Below are positions 27,652-35,302 of a DNA stretch of 64,000 bases, one piece after another; the first letter of the stretch is position 1; each line of letters begins with the position of its first letter. The notes under the pieces were generated by a model. That model made no database searches. It had not been told where the DNA came from and was given only the letters and a program-made list of their open reading frames with translations. The translations under genes and the position numbers were made by a program. The DNA is from a virus: the IMG/VR virus record IMGVR_UViG_3300010885_050060, positions 62,001 through 126,000 of that record. The stretch is one strand, 5' to 3'.

Positions 27652-27657
27652 TTTTTT

Positions 27658-29460
27658 TTAAAAATCAACGGCTTTTATATATCCACTTGGTTCAACAACT
27701 TCTATTCTAGAACCAATATTATTAATATTATTAAACACCGCATATTGATAAAATCCTAGCGTAACGTTTTGAGTATAAACCTTCGAATCTTGATTTGGGT
27801 ATAAATCATTCCACAACAATATAGAAATTCCGTTTACAGAAGTATTTGTATCATATCTATAGGTATCAACATTTGCTACTCCATCTATATTTAATATATC
27901 AGATGTTAATTTATATAAATCAATTATTTGTCCTAATTTAGAAACTTTGTGATTAAAATTATTTAAAAATAAAGTTCTAATATCATTAACAATAGCCGAA
28001 GAAGCTCTTCTACTATTTTTATTTTTTGTTATTCTTAACTTAGAATTTGCTAAATCGTTTACACTTGATACACCATTAATAGGTTTTGCGTAAAAATCTA
28101 AATTCATATAAACAGGGTCCATAACAACAATTTTTGATGTTATTGTTTTATTTTCATTCAATCCATTTATAATTAATTCTTTCTGCGGAGGAGCTAAAAA
28201 ATCTTGTAATTCATTTTTTGGAACCGCATATACATATAAATTGTTAAAATTACAACTATTAGCAAATTTTATTTGATTTAATAAAATTTGATTTTCAAGC
28301 TGTGGATCGTTTAATCCTATTTCATATAAATATTTTATATGACCTCTCATGTAATCATCATTGCTTATTACTTTAGAATCACATAAAATATTAAAATAAT
28401 TTGCTTCTATAAAAGATTCATAGTCTCTATCGGTTACTAAACGATACTGAGATCTAAAGTTTTTTGGTGCATTCAATCGAATTGAATCTACATTTTCATA
28501 ATCAGAATATGAATTGGAAGGATATTCATTAGACAGTGAAATAAAACTTAACTGTTGAGTTGAGAGTTTTTCTTCATAATTAAAACTAATATCAGATATA
28601 ATTTCATTATATCGTACAGTATTGTATTGAACAAATTTTGAACCATTTAATCCATTTGGAGCAACACCAGCAGCATTTGGATTTATTTGTAGATAATAAA
28701 CAGCAACTTGATCACCCTCGTTTAATTTTTTTCCATTGATACCATCTCCAAATTGTATTTCATATCTAAGATTTTCATTAAACCTTGTTGTAAAAACATT
28801 TTCAGTTGCAGTATATAAAAATAAGTCTGAAACATTTGTCCATTCTTGCCATTTAATTGCATTTTTTGGTTTTACATATACAAAAATATTAAAATGGTCA
28901 ATTTGTATAGTAGTATCTAATGCCAAATAAAGAACCTCATTGTCTATTCCAGCTGCACTATATAGTGGATATTCTTGAAAAGTTCCTTGATAAAGCAAAT
29001 AGTTATTATTAACGTCTTCTATCTGTGAAGCAGCATCTACTAGCTTTGAAAATGCTATATCTTTATTTGTAGAAAATTGAGTTCCGCCTACATTGATATA
29101 ACTATATCTAGAGATGAAGTAGTTGCCCCTAGAAAGCCCGTCAGTGGCTCCTAAACCAAAAGGAATGTTCTGCCCTATGCGACCAACAGGTTTATAATTT
29201 AAAAGCTTTACGATTCTATTCATGTTCTCATAAATTTGAGATTCTGAAAACATACTTTCTGAGGAAGTTTTATTCAAATAATACAAAAGAGTTGTAAATG
29301 TATAACTGATTATATCAATAAAACCTGATAGGTTAGATCCTTGATAATTTTGATCAGTAAAAACCTTTCCTTGATTTAATCGATTTACTATGATGTCTCT
29401 TATACTGACACCATCAAAAGCTACGTAGGAATTTTTATTGAAAGGAATTAAGTCACTCAT
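27658..29460 (-). CDS. 6: baseplate wedge subunit gp6
   Basis: A 600-residue protein close to T4 gp6 (660 aa) and other Baseplate_J-related wedge proteins. The N-terminus has the family hallmark: VFTDQNYQGSNLSGFIDIIS, then LLYYLNKTSSESMF and YENMNRIVKLLNYKPVG. Later come IQFGDGINGKKLNEGDQV and YRLVTDRDYESFI, which are J-like core elements. Gp6 dimers tie the wedges into the baseplate ring and control the dome-to-star change. It overlaps gp25 by 4 bases. Confidence 0.92.
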   Translation of the reverse strand: MSDLIPFNKNSYVAFDGVSIRDIIVNRLNQGKVFTDQNYQGSNLSGFIDIISYTFTTLLYYLNKTSSESMFSESQIYENMNRIVKLLNYKPVGRIGQNIPFGLGATDGLSRGNYFISRYSYINVGGTQFSTNKDIAFSKLVDAASQIEDVNNNYLLYQGTFQEYPLYSAAGIDNEVLYLALDTTIQIDHFNIFVYVKPKNAIKWQEWTNVSDLFLYTATENVFTTRFNENLRYEIQFGDGINGKKLNEGDQVAVYYLQINPNAAGVAPNGLNGSKFVQYNTVRYNEIISDISFNYEEKLSTQQLSFISLSNEYPSNSYSDYENVDSIRLNAPKNFRSQYRLVTDRDYESFIEANYFNILCDSKVISNDDYMRGHIKYLYEIGLNDPQLENQILLNQIKFANSCNFNNLYVYAVPKNELQDFLAPPQKELIINGLNENKTITSKIVVMDPVYMNLDFYAKPINGVSSVNDLANSKLRITKNKNSRRASSAIVNDIRTLFLNNFNHKVSKLGQIIDLYKLTSDILNIDGVANVDTYRYDTNTSVNGISILLWNDLYPNQDSKVYTQNVTLGFYQYAVFNNINNIGSRIEVVEPSGYIKAVDF

Positions 29461-29960
29461 AAAATGTTTATATTATTTGCTTGAAAGTTTATTTGAAATC
29501 TATCAACCTTTCCAATATTTAATAGTTTATACACAAATAAAACATAATATTGATTTTCTTCGGGCATTGGCATTACTTGTACATTTTGCACTTCTATTCT
29601 AGGTTCTTGTGCAGCGGATTCTAATATATTATTACCAAGTATTTTTGCTTTGAATTCTGTTATTCCTTCAAACAAATATTGGTCTAAAGATCCACCAAAG
29701 TTAGGACTTAATAATTTCTGTCCCTTTTTTGTTGTGAATATATTATAAAGAGAATTTCTTATTGCATTTGAATCATAATCAGCAACAATATCGTTACTTT
29801 CAACGGTGTTCAAACCATTTCCAACATTATTATTTATAATTAAGTCCAAGTGCAAATCAGTATATACATATTGATTTTCCTTTGTTTCCTTTGAAGGATA
29901 ATTAGTAGGAGAATTTACTTCTCTTGGTTTTATAAGATTATCTATGTAAATAGCAGCCAT
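29457..29960 (-). CDS. 25: baseplate wedge subunit gp25
   Basis: About 167 residues from ATG 29960 (MAAIYIDNLIK...); the longer in-frame start at 29990 would run across the divergent promoter. The gp25/GPW fold is visible as LDLIINNNVGN, IRNSLYNIFTTKKGQKLLSPNFGGSLDQYLFEG and EPRIEVQNVQVMP. The GEPRM-like core of gp25 is here QEPRIE. Gp25 nucleates sheath assembly at the baseplate. It is followed directly by gp6. Confidence 0.9.
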   Translation of the reverse strand: MAAIYIDNLIKPREVNSPTNYPSKETKENQYVYTDLHLDLIINNNVGNGLNTVESNDIVADYDSNAIRNSLYNIFTTKKGQKLLSPNFGGSLDQYLFEGITEFKAKILGNNILESAAQEPRIEVQNVQVMPMPEENQYYVLFVYKLLNIGKVDRFQINFQANNINIL

Positions 29961-29966
29961 GTATGG

Positions 29967-29976
29967 TAAATATTTA
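29967..29976. promoter_or_regulatory. palindromic bidirectional late promoter TAAATATTTA
   Basis: The palindrome TAAATATTTA lies between divergent gp25 (ATG 29960) and the gene at 29996. The minus strand reads CATAAATA 10 bases before gp25; the plus strand reads GGTAAATA 23 bases before the other start. One box may fire both ways. Confidence 0.55.
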
Positions 29977-29995
29977 TGATAAAAACCCAATATAT

Positions 29996-30619
29996 ATGAG
30001 TAAAAAATTTAATAAATTTGAAACTTTATGCGAAAAGGCATTTACACACCATTCTAATGGTGGATTTCGTACAAATACACCAGTAAAACTTAGACCCGAA
30101 TTTTTTAATTCAGATTTCTACAAGACTCGTTACCAAACAGATTCTTTATTTGATACATGGCTGAGAGGATGTATTCAACAAAATCCTAATCTATTCTTTT
30201 TTATTCATGACATCGCAGCAAACAGCACGAATGCAAGTGCTAAAGATGCAAACGACTTAGCAGGTTCTAATTACACCATCTTAACACTGAAAATGGATCC
30301 AAGAACATTGCAAGCACCTACGGAATATAATGAATTCTCGGTTCCGGGTGATTTTAATCTTATTGAGGTATTAGATTTTGGTATTAATCTTCCTCCTGTA
30401 CAAGGAGTTCCTAATAAGTACGAAAACTACGAAGCATATACTCAAAGCAAACCTGTACCCGCAAATCCTGATGATTTTAAAGCATTAGGAAATCAACCAA
30501 TGGATAATAAACTTCCAGTGGCACATACAGCAATTCCTGCTTCTCCTGCTATTGCTAAAAAATATTTTACAGGTCCAACTCGCTCTAAAAAGAACGGCCC
30601 TAAGAAATTAAAAAAATAA
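29996..30619 (+). CDS. unknown conserved phage protein
   Basis: About 207 residues from ATG 29996 (MSKKFNKFETLCEKAF); an earlier in-frame ATG at 29963 lies inside the shared promoter. The central part (FDTWLRGCIQQNPNLFFFIHDIAANS...YTILTLKMDPRT) looks globular. The end is Pro/Ala-rich and then basic (TRSKKNGPKKLKK), suggesting a flexible or nucleic-acid-contacting tail. No named family is recognised. It converges on the clamp-loader gene with one base between stops. Confidence 0.6.
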   Translation: MSKKFNKFETLCEKAFTHHSNGGFRTNTPVKLRPEFFNSDFYKTRYQTDSLFDTWLRGCIQQNPNLFFFIHDIAANSTNASAKDANDLAGSNYTILTLKMDPRTLQAPTEYNEFSVPGDFNLIEVLDFGINLPPVQGVPNKYENYEAYTQSKPVPANPDDFKALGNQPMDNKLPVAHTAIPASPAIAKKYFTGPTRSKKNGPKKLKK

Positions 30620-30620
30620 T

Positions 30621-31559
30621 TTAGATAGAAGCTTCGATTGCCAAAATGCAACAGAAGAAATTGATTTCGTGATCTAATACGAAATTATCTCTATACATAT
30701 ATTCTCCAAGATTTAAGAGAAACATTTTTTTGCATTTTTCATCAATATCTGTACAATCATATACATAATTAAACATATTGATCATAAGTTTCTGATAATC
30801 ATTACCAAATAACTTTTCAGATTCGATTACAGTTTTTCTAATTTCCAAAGAAGACAATTTTGAAATTGCAAGTCCTTTAATTATAAAACTAAAAAGATCA
30901 CAGACTTCATTTTTTTCTGGAAATATAAGAGTTCCTGTTACAGAAAACTTCTGAAGATCATTAACAATTCTCCTCATATCAGGATATCGTTCGGTTAAAA
31001 ACTCCGATAGCTTAACTTTCATTGTATCAGAATCAAATTTAATATTTTCTTTCTGTAAAATTTCTATACAACGCTGTCCACAGGATTTTAAGGTAGGTTG
31101 AAGCTTAAAGAGTACACACCTAGAACGAATGGGTTCGATTATTTTATTTATATAATTAGCAGTCAGAATGAATCGTGTAGTATCAACATATTCTTCCATG
31201 ACATTACGAAGCATTCGCAAAGAATCTCCTGTAAGACCGTCTGCCTCCTCTAATATTACTATCTTCCTCTTACTATCAATAGAACGTGTTTGTGCAAAAC
31301 TAATGACCTTGTTGCGAATAGTATCAACACCATTTTCATCAGATGCGTTAATATACAAGTACTGGCACTTGAGAAGATCATTTACAATTATCTTTGATAA
31401 GGTACTTTTACCCGTGCCCGGTGAACCATAAAACAACAAACTAGGAACATCATCCGTAATAGTTTTGAAGTGATCCTTTACTTCAGTATCTAAAAGAATT
31501 TCGTCTAATGTTTTTGGGCGGTATTTTTCAACCCAAAGATTGTTATAGTGATTAGTCAT
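30621..31559 (-). CDS. 44: sliding-clamp loader large subunit (gp44-like AAA+ ATPase)
   Basis: A 312-residue AAA+ protein, close to T4 gp44 (319 aa) and RFC small subunits. It has EKYRPKTLDEIL at the N-terminus, Walker A GSPGTGKST (residues about 45-53), Walker B VILEEADGLT (DEAD-type box as EEAD), sensor 1 RFILTANYINKI, and the SRC arginine-finger motif in EPIRSRCVLFKL. Four copies with gp62 open the clamp on primed DNA using ATP. It is 1 base from the dUTPase-like gene upstream and co-transcribed with it. Confidence 0.92.
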   Translation of the reverse strand: MTNHYNNLWVEKYRPKTLDEILLDTEVKDHFKTITDDVPSLLFYGSPGTGKSTLSKIIVNDLLKCQYLYINASDENGVDTIRNKVISFAQTRSIDSKRKIVILEEADGLTGDSLRMLRNVMEEYVDTTRFILTANYINKIIEPIRSRCVLFKLQPTLKSCGQRCIEILQKENIKFDSDTMKVKLSEFLTERYPDMRRIVNDLQKFSVTGTLIFPEKNEVCDLFSFIIKGLAISKLSSLEIRKTVIESEKLFGNDYQKLMINMFNYVYDCTDIDEKCKKMFLLNLGEYMYRDNFVLDHEINFFCCILAIEASI

Positions 31560-31560
31560 T

Positions 31561-31944
31561 TTATTTAAATTCTGGTTCTATTGTTAAAAGAGGTAGATAA
31601 ACAATTTTTGCTATCTCATCTCCAGAATTCAATAAATAATCTCTGTCGGAAGAATTGTAAAGAAGAATTTTCAACTCGCCCCTAAAAGAATTATCAATGG
31701 ATTTAAAAATTGGCTGTATTCCATATTCTTTTACTAAATTTTCAAGCGGTAGAATCAATCCCCATGCTCCCTTAACAAAGTCTTCAATAATAAGACCAGT
31801 ATCTATCAAAACACTCTTATGCTCTGCTATAATCTTGCAATCGATGGATTTTAAAATATAACCAGAATCGCTTTGATTATTTCGAAATGGAAGAACTGCA
31901 TCTTCGTCACTTTTTGAGAATATTATTTTTGGAACTGTAAACAT
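31561..31944 (-). CDS. dUTPase-like protein, motifs partly degenerate
   Basis: A 127-residue protein of the trimeric dUTPase fold. Motif 1 is SDSGYILKS, where the usual is DAGYDLxA; motif 3 is SIDNSFRGELKILLYN (GVIDxxYRGxxxVxxxN); motif 4 is GDEIAKIVYLPL (GDRIAQLxxxP). Motif 2 (PRSGLA) is not recognisable (WGLILPLENLV) and the Gly-rich motif 5 is missing, since the protein ends IEPEFK. The catalytic Asp of motif 3 is retained. It may be a weak or truncated dUTPase, or a dUTPase-fold protein with another role. It starts an operon with the clamp loader. Confidence 0.68.
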   Translation of the reverse strand: MFTVPKIIFSKSDEDAVLPFRNNQSDSGYILKSIDCKIIAEHKSVLIDTGLIIEDFVKGAWGLILPLENLVKEYGIQPIFKSIDNSFRGELKILLYNSSDRDYLLNSGDEIAKIVYLPLLTIEPEFK

Positions 31945-31979
31945 GATCTTATTATAGTGGAATACTTGGCTTATTCAAC

Positions 31980-31989
31980 TAAATATTTA
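31980..31989. promoter_or_regulatory. palindromic late-promoter-like TAAATATTTA
   Basis: A second copy of TAAATATTTA between divergent genes: 13 bases before the ATG at 32003 and 35 bases before the ATG at 31944 on the other strand. Confidence 0.5.
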
Positions 31990-32002
31990 AAATATATATA
32001 AC

Positions 32003-32476
32003 ATGGACCCTACTAATGATATAGATAATATTATCGATCAACTTCGTGTTGATGCTGTTCCAACAGTTTCCAATCCCGTAAAAAGAAACGAAATTCAAAA
32101 TTTAAATGATGAAAATGTAAGTGATTATGTTTACAAAAAAACAGCAGAAATCATAGAGGTTGGATTGGAATCCATATCAAATTTAAAAGATATTATAACT
32201 TCTGGACAAGATCCAAAGGAAATAACAGCACTAGCCAGTTTAATCAGCGCAACAACCAAAGCTATTGATAACCTAAATAAAATCAATTTACAATCTAAAC
32301 AACATAAAAACAATTTAGAGGTTGCAAAGATAGAAGGAAATACCGCCAAACAACTTGGAATTGGCAGTCAAACAAATAACATTGTTATTGCAACAAGAGA
32401 TGAAATCTTAAAAATTCAAGACAAAGAGCCTAAAAGACAAAAAATTGAATTGATTGAAGATAACTCTCAAGAATAA
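32003..32476 (+). CDS. putative terminase small subunit (gp16-like)
   Basis: A 157-residue helical protein. The order of segments resembles T4-type small terminases: DYVYKKTAEIIEVGLESISNL, ITALASLISATTKAIDNLNKINLQ, KNNLEVAKIEGN, then TNNIVIATRDEIL near the C-terminus (compare the TTNVLIATREEIM tail of gp16-like proteins). Small terminase recognises DNA and regulates the gp17 packaging motor. The large subunit is not in this window. It sits next to the major capsid gene, separated by a shared terminator. Confidence 0.52.
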   Translation: MDPTNDIDNIIDQLRVDAVPTVSNPVKRNEIQNLNDENVSDYVYKKTAEIIEVGLESISNLKDIITSGQDPKEITALASLISATTKAIDNLNKINLQSKQHKNNLEVAKIEGNTAKQLGIGSQTNNIVIATRDEILKIQDKEPKRQKIELIEDNSQE

Positions 32477-32521
32477 TTTTAAAATTTTTTGAAATTTTAA
32501 AATACGTAAATTAAAAAAGTA

Positions 32522-32566
32522 CAAAAAAATACCCATCCTCTTTCAAAGATGGGTAGATTTTTTTGT
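32522..32566. terminator. bidirectional intrinsic terminator
   Basis: Stem TACCCATC / GATGGGTA (32530-32537 with 32548-32555) is flanked by A-runs on the left and T-runs on the right, so each strand shows a hairpin then poly-T. It ends the small-terminase gene on plus and the major capsid gene on minus. Confidence 0.88.
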
Positions 32567-32577
32567 GAGGTTTACTC

Positions 32578-34050
32578 TTAGAGATATCGCGCAGTCTGGT
32601 TAGAAGCAAAGCCTTCTCCGAGACCCTTGACGATGATTACATGGTAGTACAGAGAAGCACCAAAGATGTAATCTACAACTCCGTAGCGAGTCATAAGACC
32701 GACGCGAGGTGAGAAGTCATTTGGGCCGACTGTACGCTGAATCATGACAGGGATATACGGACAATATACGATACCTGTATCGTAGTATTCTGTGCCTTTA
32801 TAACCAAGCAATGCATATTCCAATGCGGTTTGTCTTTGACCTGTTAGATACTGAGCATCTGTACGTGTGTCGCGGTAAACAGTAAATCTTCCACCCAATG
32901 TTCCAACTTTGGCAATGCCTGTTGGTTGTGTGTTGATATTTCCGTTTACTGGCATCCACGTAAACTCAGGGAGCATTTCAAGAATCGCGCAAACGCGAGG
33001 TGTAGCAATAATAAAATTGGCTGAACCACGGCGGTTACGGATAGCAATGCGGTTAGCTTCGACGATGACCTTGGAGTAGAAATCACGATTTCTTTCTCCG
33101 AGCCAACGTGCGTCAGCTGACTGAGCGTACCAGAATGTGTATCCATTTGGGTTACCAGCATTAAGAGCGATTTGAATCATTCTGATGACCATTTCACGGT
33201 CGATCTCAGCCTGAATTTCATATGACATAGCATTTGTTAATTCAGAGTCGATATCGAGTCCGTTCATGTTCTTCAAGTCTTGCTCAAGTTCAACAGACCA
33301 GCGAGCGGCGAGGCGGCGTGTGCCAGCTTCAACGGCTGTTTTGCTGAATTCAACAGTAACTTGAGGAATGTTTCCAGTAAGTTCGAACTGGCTAAGGATA
33401 GCAGCAACACCTTGATCAGTAGAAGCAACGCTGAAATCAGCATTGCCTGTGAGTGAGGCGGCACTAGTACCTGTAAAGCGAGTATCGAGATACTGATAGC
33501 CAAGTTCATTCGGACCAGCAACACGGGGAACCGTGTAGTTGGTTGGGTCGTTTGAATCTTTAAATGAACCAGAAGTTGTTGATCCGGTTGCATATCCATC
33601 GATTCCATTTGAACCTAAGCTAGCATTCTCATAGCGGTAACGAAGGGCAAATGCAAGTCCGACTGGACCACTCATAGGCTGAACACCGACGATCTCGTTA
33701 GTGATAAGCTCTGGGAATGTACGTCTGATCATCGGTATAAGAACCTTTGGTAAACGTGCATCACCATTAGCATAACCATCATTCGAGTTAACTGATCCCG
33801 GAGGAGCATAGATACCACCGATAGTACTGCCAGAGCCGAAGGCTCCACCATTACCAGCGAAGTTTCCACCCTCTTCCAAGCACCAACGCTCTTGGTTTTC
33901 CATCAGCATAGCTGTGGTAACGCGAGCATGCTCGTCTTCAATTGGGCGGACTTTATCACTTGTGTAATTAAGTACCGGGGCCCATTTTTCGAGGAGTTGA
34001 TTGGCACGGGATTTGTCGATGTAACCGGGTGCGGGTTTTACATTATTCAT
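32578..34050 (-). CDS. 23: major capsid protein gp23
   Basis: A 490-residue HK97-fold capsid protein of the T4 gp23 family. The hallmark FPELITNEIVGVQPMSGPVGLAFALRYRY (in parts: NEIVGVQPMSGPVGLAF and ALRYRY) is at about residues 115-142, and the C-terminus has LGLMTRYGVVDYIFGASLYY-like strands (RVGLMTRYGVVDYIFG). Residues 58-60 (LEE, in RWCLEEGGN) match the prohead-protease consensus (L/I)xE, so cleavage before GGN would leave about 430 residues. Codons are visibly richer in G/C than in neighbouring genes, as expected for the most expressed gene. AAGGA lies about 11 bases upstream of the ATG. Confidence 0.96.
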   Translation of the reverse strand: MNNVKPAPGYIDKSRANQLLEKWAPVLNYTSDKVRPIEDEHARVTTAMLMENQERWCLEEGGNFAGNGGAFGSGSTIGGIYAPPGSVNSNDGYANGDARLPKVLIPMIRRTFPELITNEIVGVQPMSGPVGLAFALRYRYENASLGSNGIDGYATGSTTSGSFKDSNDPTNYTVPRVAGPNELGYQYLDTRFTGTSAASLTGNADFSVASTDQGVAAILSQFELTGNIPQVTVEFSKTAVEAGTRRLAARWSVELEQDLKNMNGLDIDSELTNAMSYEIQAEIDREMVIRMIQIALNAGNPNGYTFWYAQSADARWLGERNRDFYSKVIVEANRIAIRNRRGSANFIIATPRVCAILEMLPEFTWMPVNGNINTQPTGIAKVGTLGGRFTVYRDTRTDAQYLTGQRQTALEYALLGYKGTEYYDTGIVYCPYIPVMIQRTVGPNDFSPRVGLMTRYGVVDYIFGASLYYHVIIVKGLGEGFASNQTARYL

Positions 34051-34084
34051 TTGTTTATTTTTTCCTTTATGGATTTTAGCGTTC

Positions 34085-34106
34085 GAGAATGGCGGATTGC
34101 CTTCTC
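34085..34106 (-). promoter_or_regulatory. hairpin between gp22 and gp23
   Basis: On the minus strand GAGAAGGC and GCCATTCTC pair with a one-base bulge around AATCC. No T-run follows. It could stabilise or separate the abundant gp23 mRNA, or act as a partial terminator. Confidence 0.35.
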
Positions 34107-34116
34107 CACCTTGAAA

Positions 34117-35004
34117 TTATCTTATTTCCTTTAAAGCTGTGAGATATTTGTTAACTGGTGTGTTTTCAACAGTTGTAGACTCAGAGATTACTTTTGAAGC
34201 AGGAACTCTAGCATCTTTAGAAACCGCAGTTTTTTTGGCTTCTTCTACTAAAGTTTTTGACGTTTCGCTTTCTTCTCTTTCAAACATCTCAACAACATAT
34301 TTAAAGTTCTCCTCAATGTATGAGGTAGATTTGTCATTCAACAGATTTGAAATATAACCTTTTTTAGAGGCTGACATTCCTTTTGTTTTTTGTTCTAAAA
34401 TTAATGAAGATTTTACAGTTTCAAATTTTTCTTGAAGATCAATATTTTCTTTGAAAGATTCATTCAATTGATTTTCTAATTTAGTAATCTTTGCTCTTCC
34501 TTCAGAAACGATTCTTTTAACATCGCTATTCAATGATGAAGGATCAAAGGCAATGATGCTTTTGATTTGCTCTAATTGTTTGATTGCTGTTTTATTAGAA
34601 ACTGCTTCTTCTAATTGTGATTGTGGAATTGCTTTTGAAAGGTAAGCATCCATGAAGTTGCTGATTTCGTTAACAACTTTTTTGCTAAATTTTTCAGCCT
34701 TTTCATTTAAGGCTTTGCGATAAAACCCAACAAGCTGTTCGAGTTTAATTGTATGGTTTTCGTTAATAGCAGATACAACCTTTTCAAGTTTTGAGGAATG
34801 ATCAGTATCAATCGCTTCTAAAAGTTTTTCTAATTTTAAAGCATGTTCGTCGTCTTGTTTGCTGAGAGCCTTTTCAACTTGCAATTCAAGTTGATCTTCG
34901 ACCTTTTCACTAACAGCTGATTCAAACGCTTCAGCAATTGCGGAAGCAGCTTCTTCATTGAGAACGTTTGTATCAATATTTGAAATGATTGATGAGATAT
35001 CCAT
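34117..35004 (-). CDS. 22: prohead scaffold/core protein gp22
   Basis: A 295-residue, almost wholly helical protein in the gp22 position, between gp21 and gp23. It is rich in Glu, Lys and Ser with heptad-like stretches (EHALKLEKLLEAIDTDH, NLNESF...). The segments VVNEISNFMDAYLSKAIP and LEQKTKGMSASKKGYISNLL...YIEENFKYVVEMF match the gp22 pattern (SYLDEYI, EEKTKGMTxTxKxF). It forms the internal core on which gp23 assembles and is later digested by gp21. A TAAATAGTAATATA box lies before the ATG. Confidence 0.85.
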   Translation of the reverse strand: MDISSIISNIDTNVLNEEAASAIAEAFESAVSEKVEDQLELQVEKALSKQDDEHALKLEKLLEAIDTDHSSKLEKVVSAINENHTIKLEQLVGFYRKALNEKAEKFSKKVVNEISNFMDAYLSKAIPQSQLEEAVSNKTAIKQLEQIKSIIAFDPSSLNSDVKRIVSEGRAKITKLENQLNESFKENIDLQEKFETVKSSLILEQKTKGMSASKKGYISNLLNDKSTSYIEENFKYVVEMFEREESETSKTLVEEAKKTAVSKDARVPASKVISESTTVENTPVNKYLTALKEIR

Positions 35005-35025
35005 ATTATATATTACTATTTACTC

Positions 35026-35268
35026 TTACTTCTTTCCTTTTTTATTATTTTTTTTCAACTGCTTAAAATCAGCACCTGTGATTTTATTTTTTGGTTTTGC
35101 AGCACTTGCAAGTTTTTTTTGAGCAGGAGATAATTTTTTCTCGGCAATTTTCTTGACGCGAGATTTTACTTTTTCAGTAACCACTTTATCTAAAGTTGTG
35201 TTAGCATCAGAATAATTTTTTTCGCAGATTTGAGCTACCAATTTAGAAATTAAGTTTCGAATATTCAT
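35026..35268 (-). CDS. small prohead core protein (gp67-like)
   Basis: About 80 residues from ATG 35268 (MNIRNLISKLV); the in-frame ATG at 35301 would overlap the promoter. The N-terminal half (QICEKNYSDANTTLDKVVTEKVKSRV) resembles the gp67 core-protein pattern (IEAIKSNDLVxARKLFxExMAxR). The tail is very Lys-rich (NKKGKK) rather than acidic as in T4 gp67. The position between gp21 and gp22 supports a core or internal role. Exact gp67 orthology is uncertain. Confidence 0.6.
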   Translation of the reverse strand: MNIRNLISKLVAQICEKNYSDANTTLDKVVTEKVKSRVKKIAEKKLSPAQKKLASAAKPKNKITGADFKQLKKNNKKGKK

Positions 35269-35279
35269 ATTAATATTAT

Positions 35280-35287
35280 TATTTATC
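35280..35287 (-). promoter_or_regulatory. late-promoter-like GATAAATA
   Basis: The minus strand reads GATAAATA, 11 bases before the ATG at 35268, just after the gp21 stop region. Confidence 0.45.
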
Positions 35288-35302
35288 CTAGTGCTATACA
35301 AA

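Noticed and set aside
29963-29990. Longer starts for gp25 (29990) and for the divergent gene (29963)
   Set aside because: They overlap each other across the palindromic late box; the internal ATGs at 29960 and 29996 fit promoter spacing and gp25 length better.
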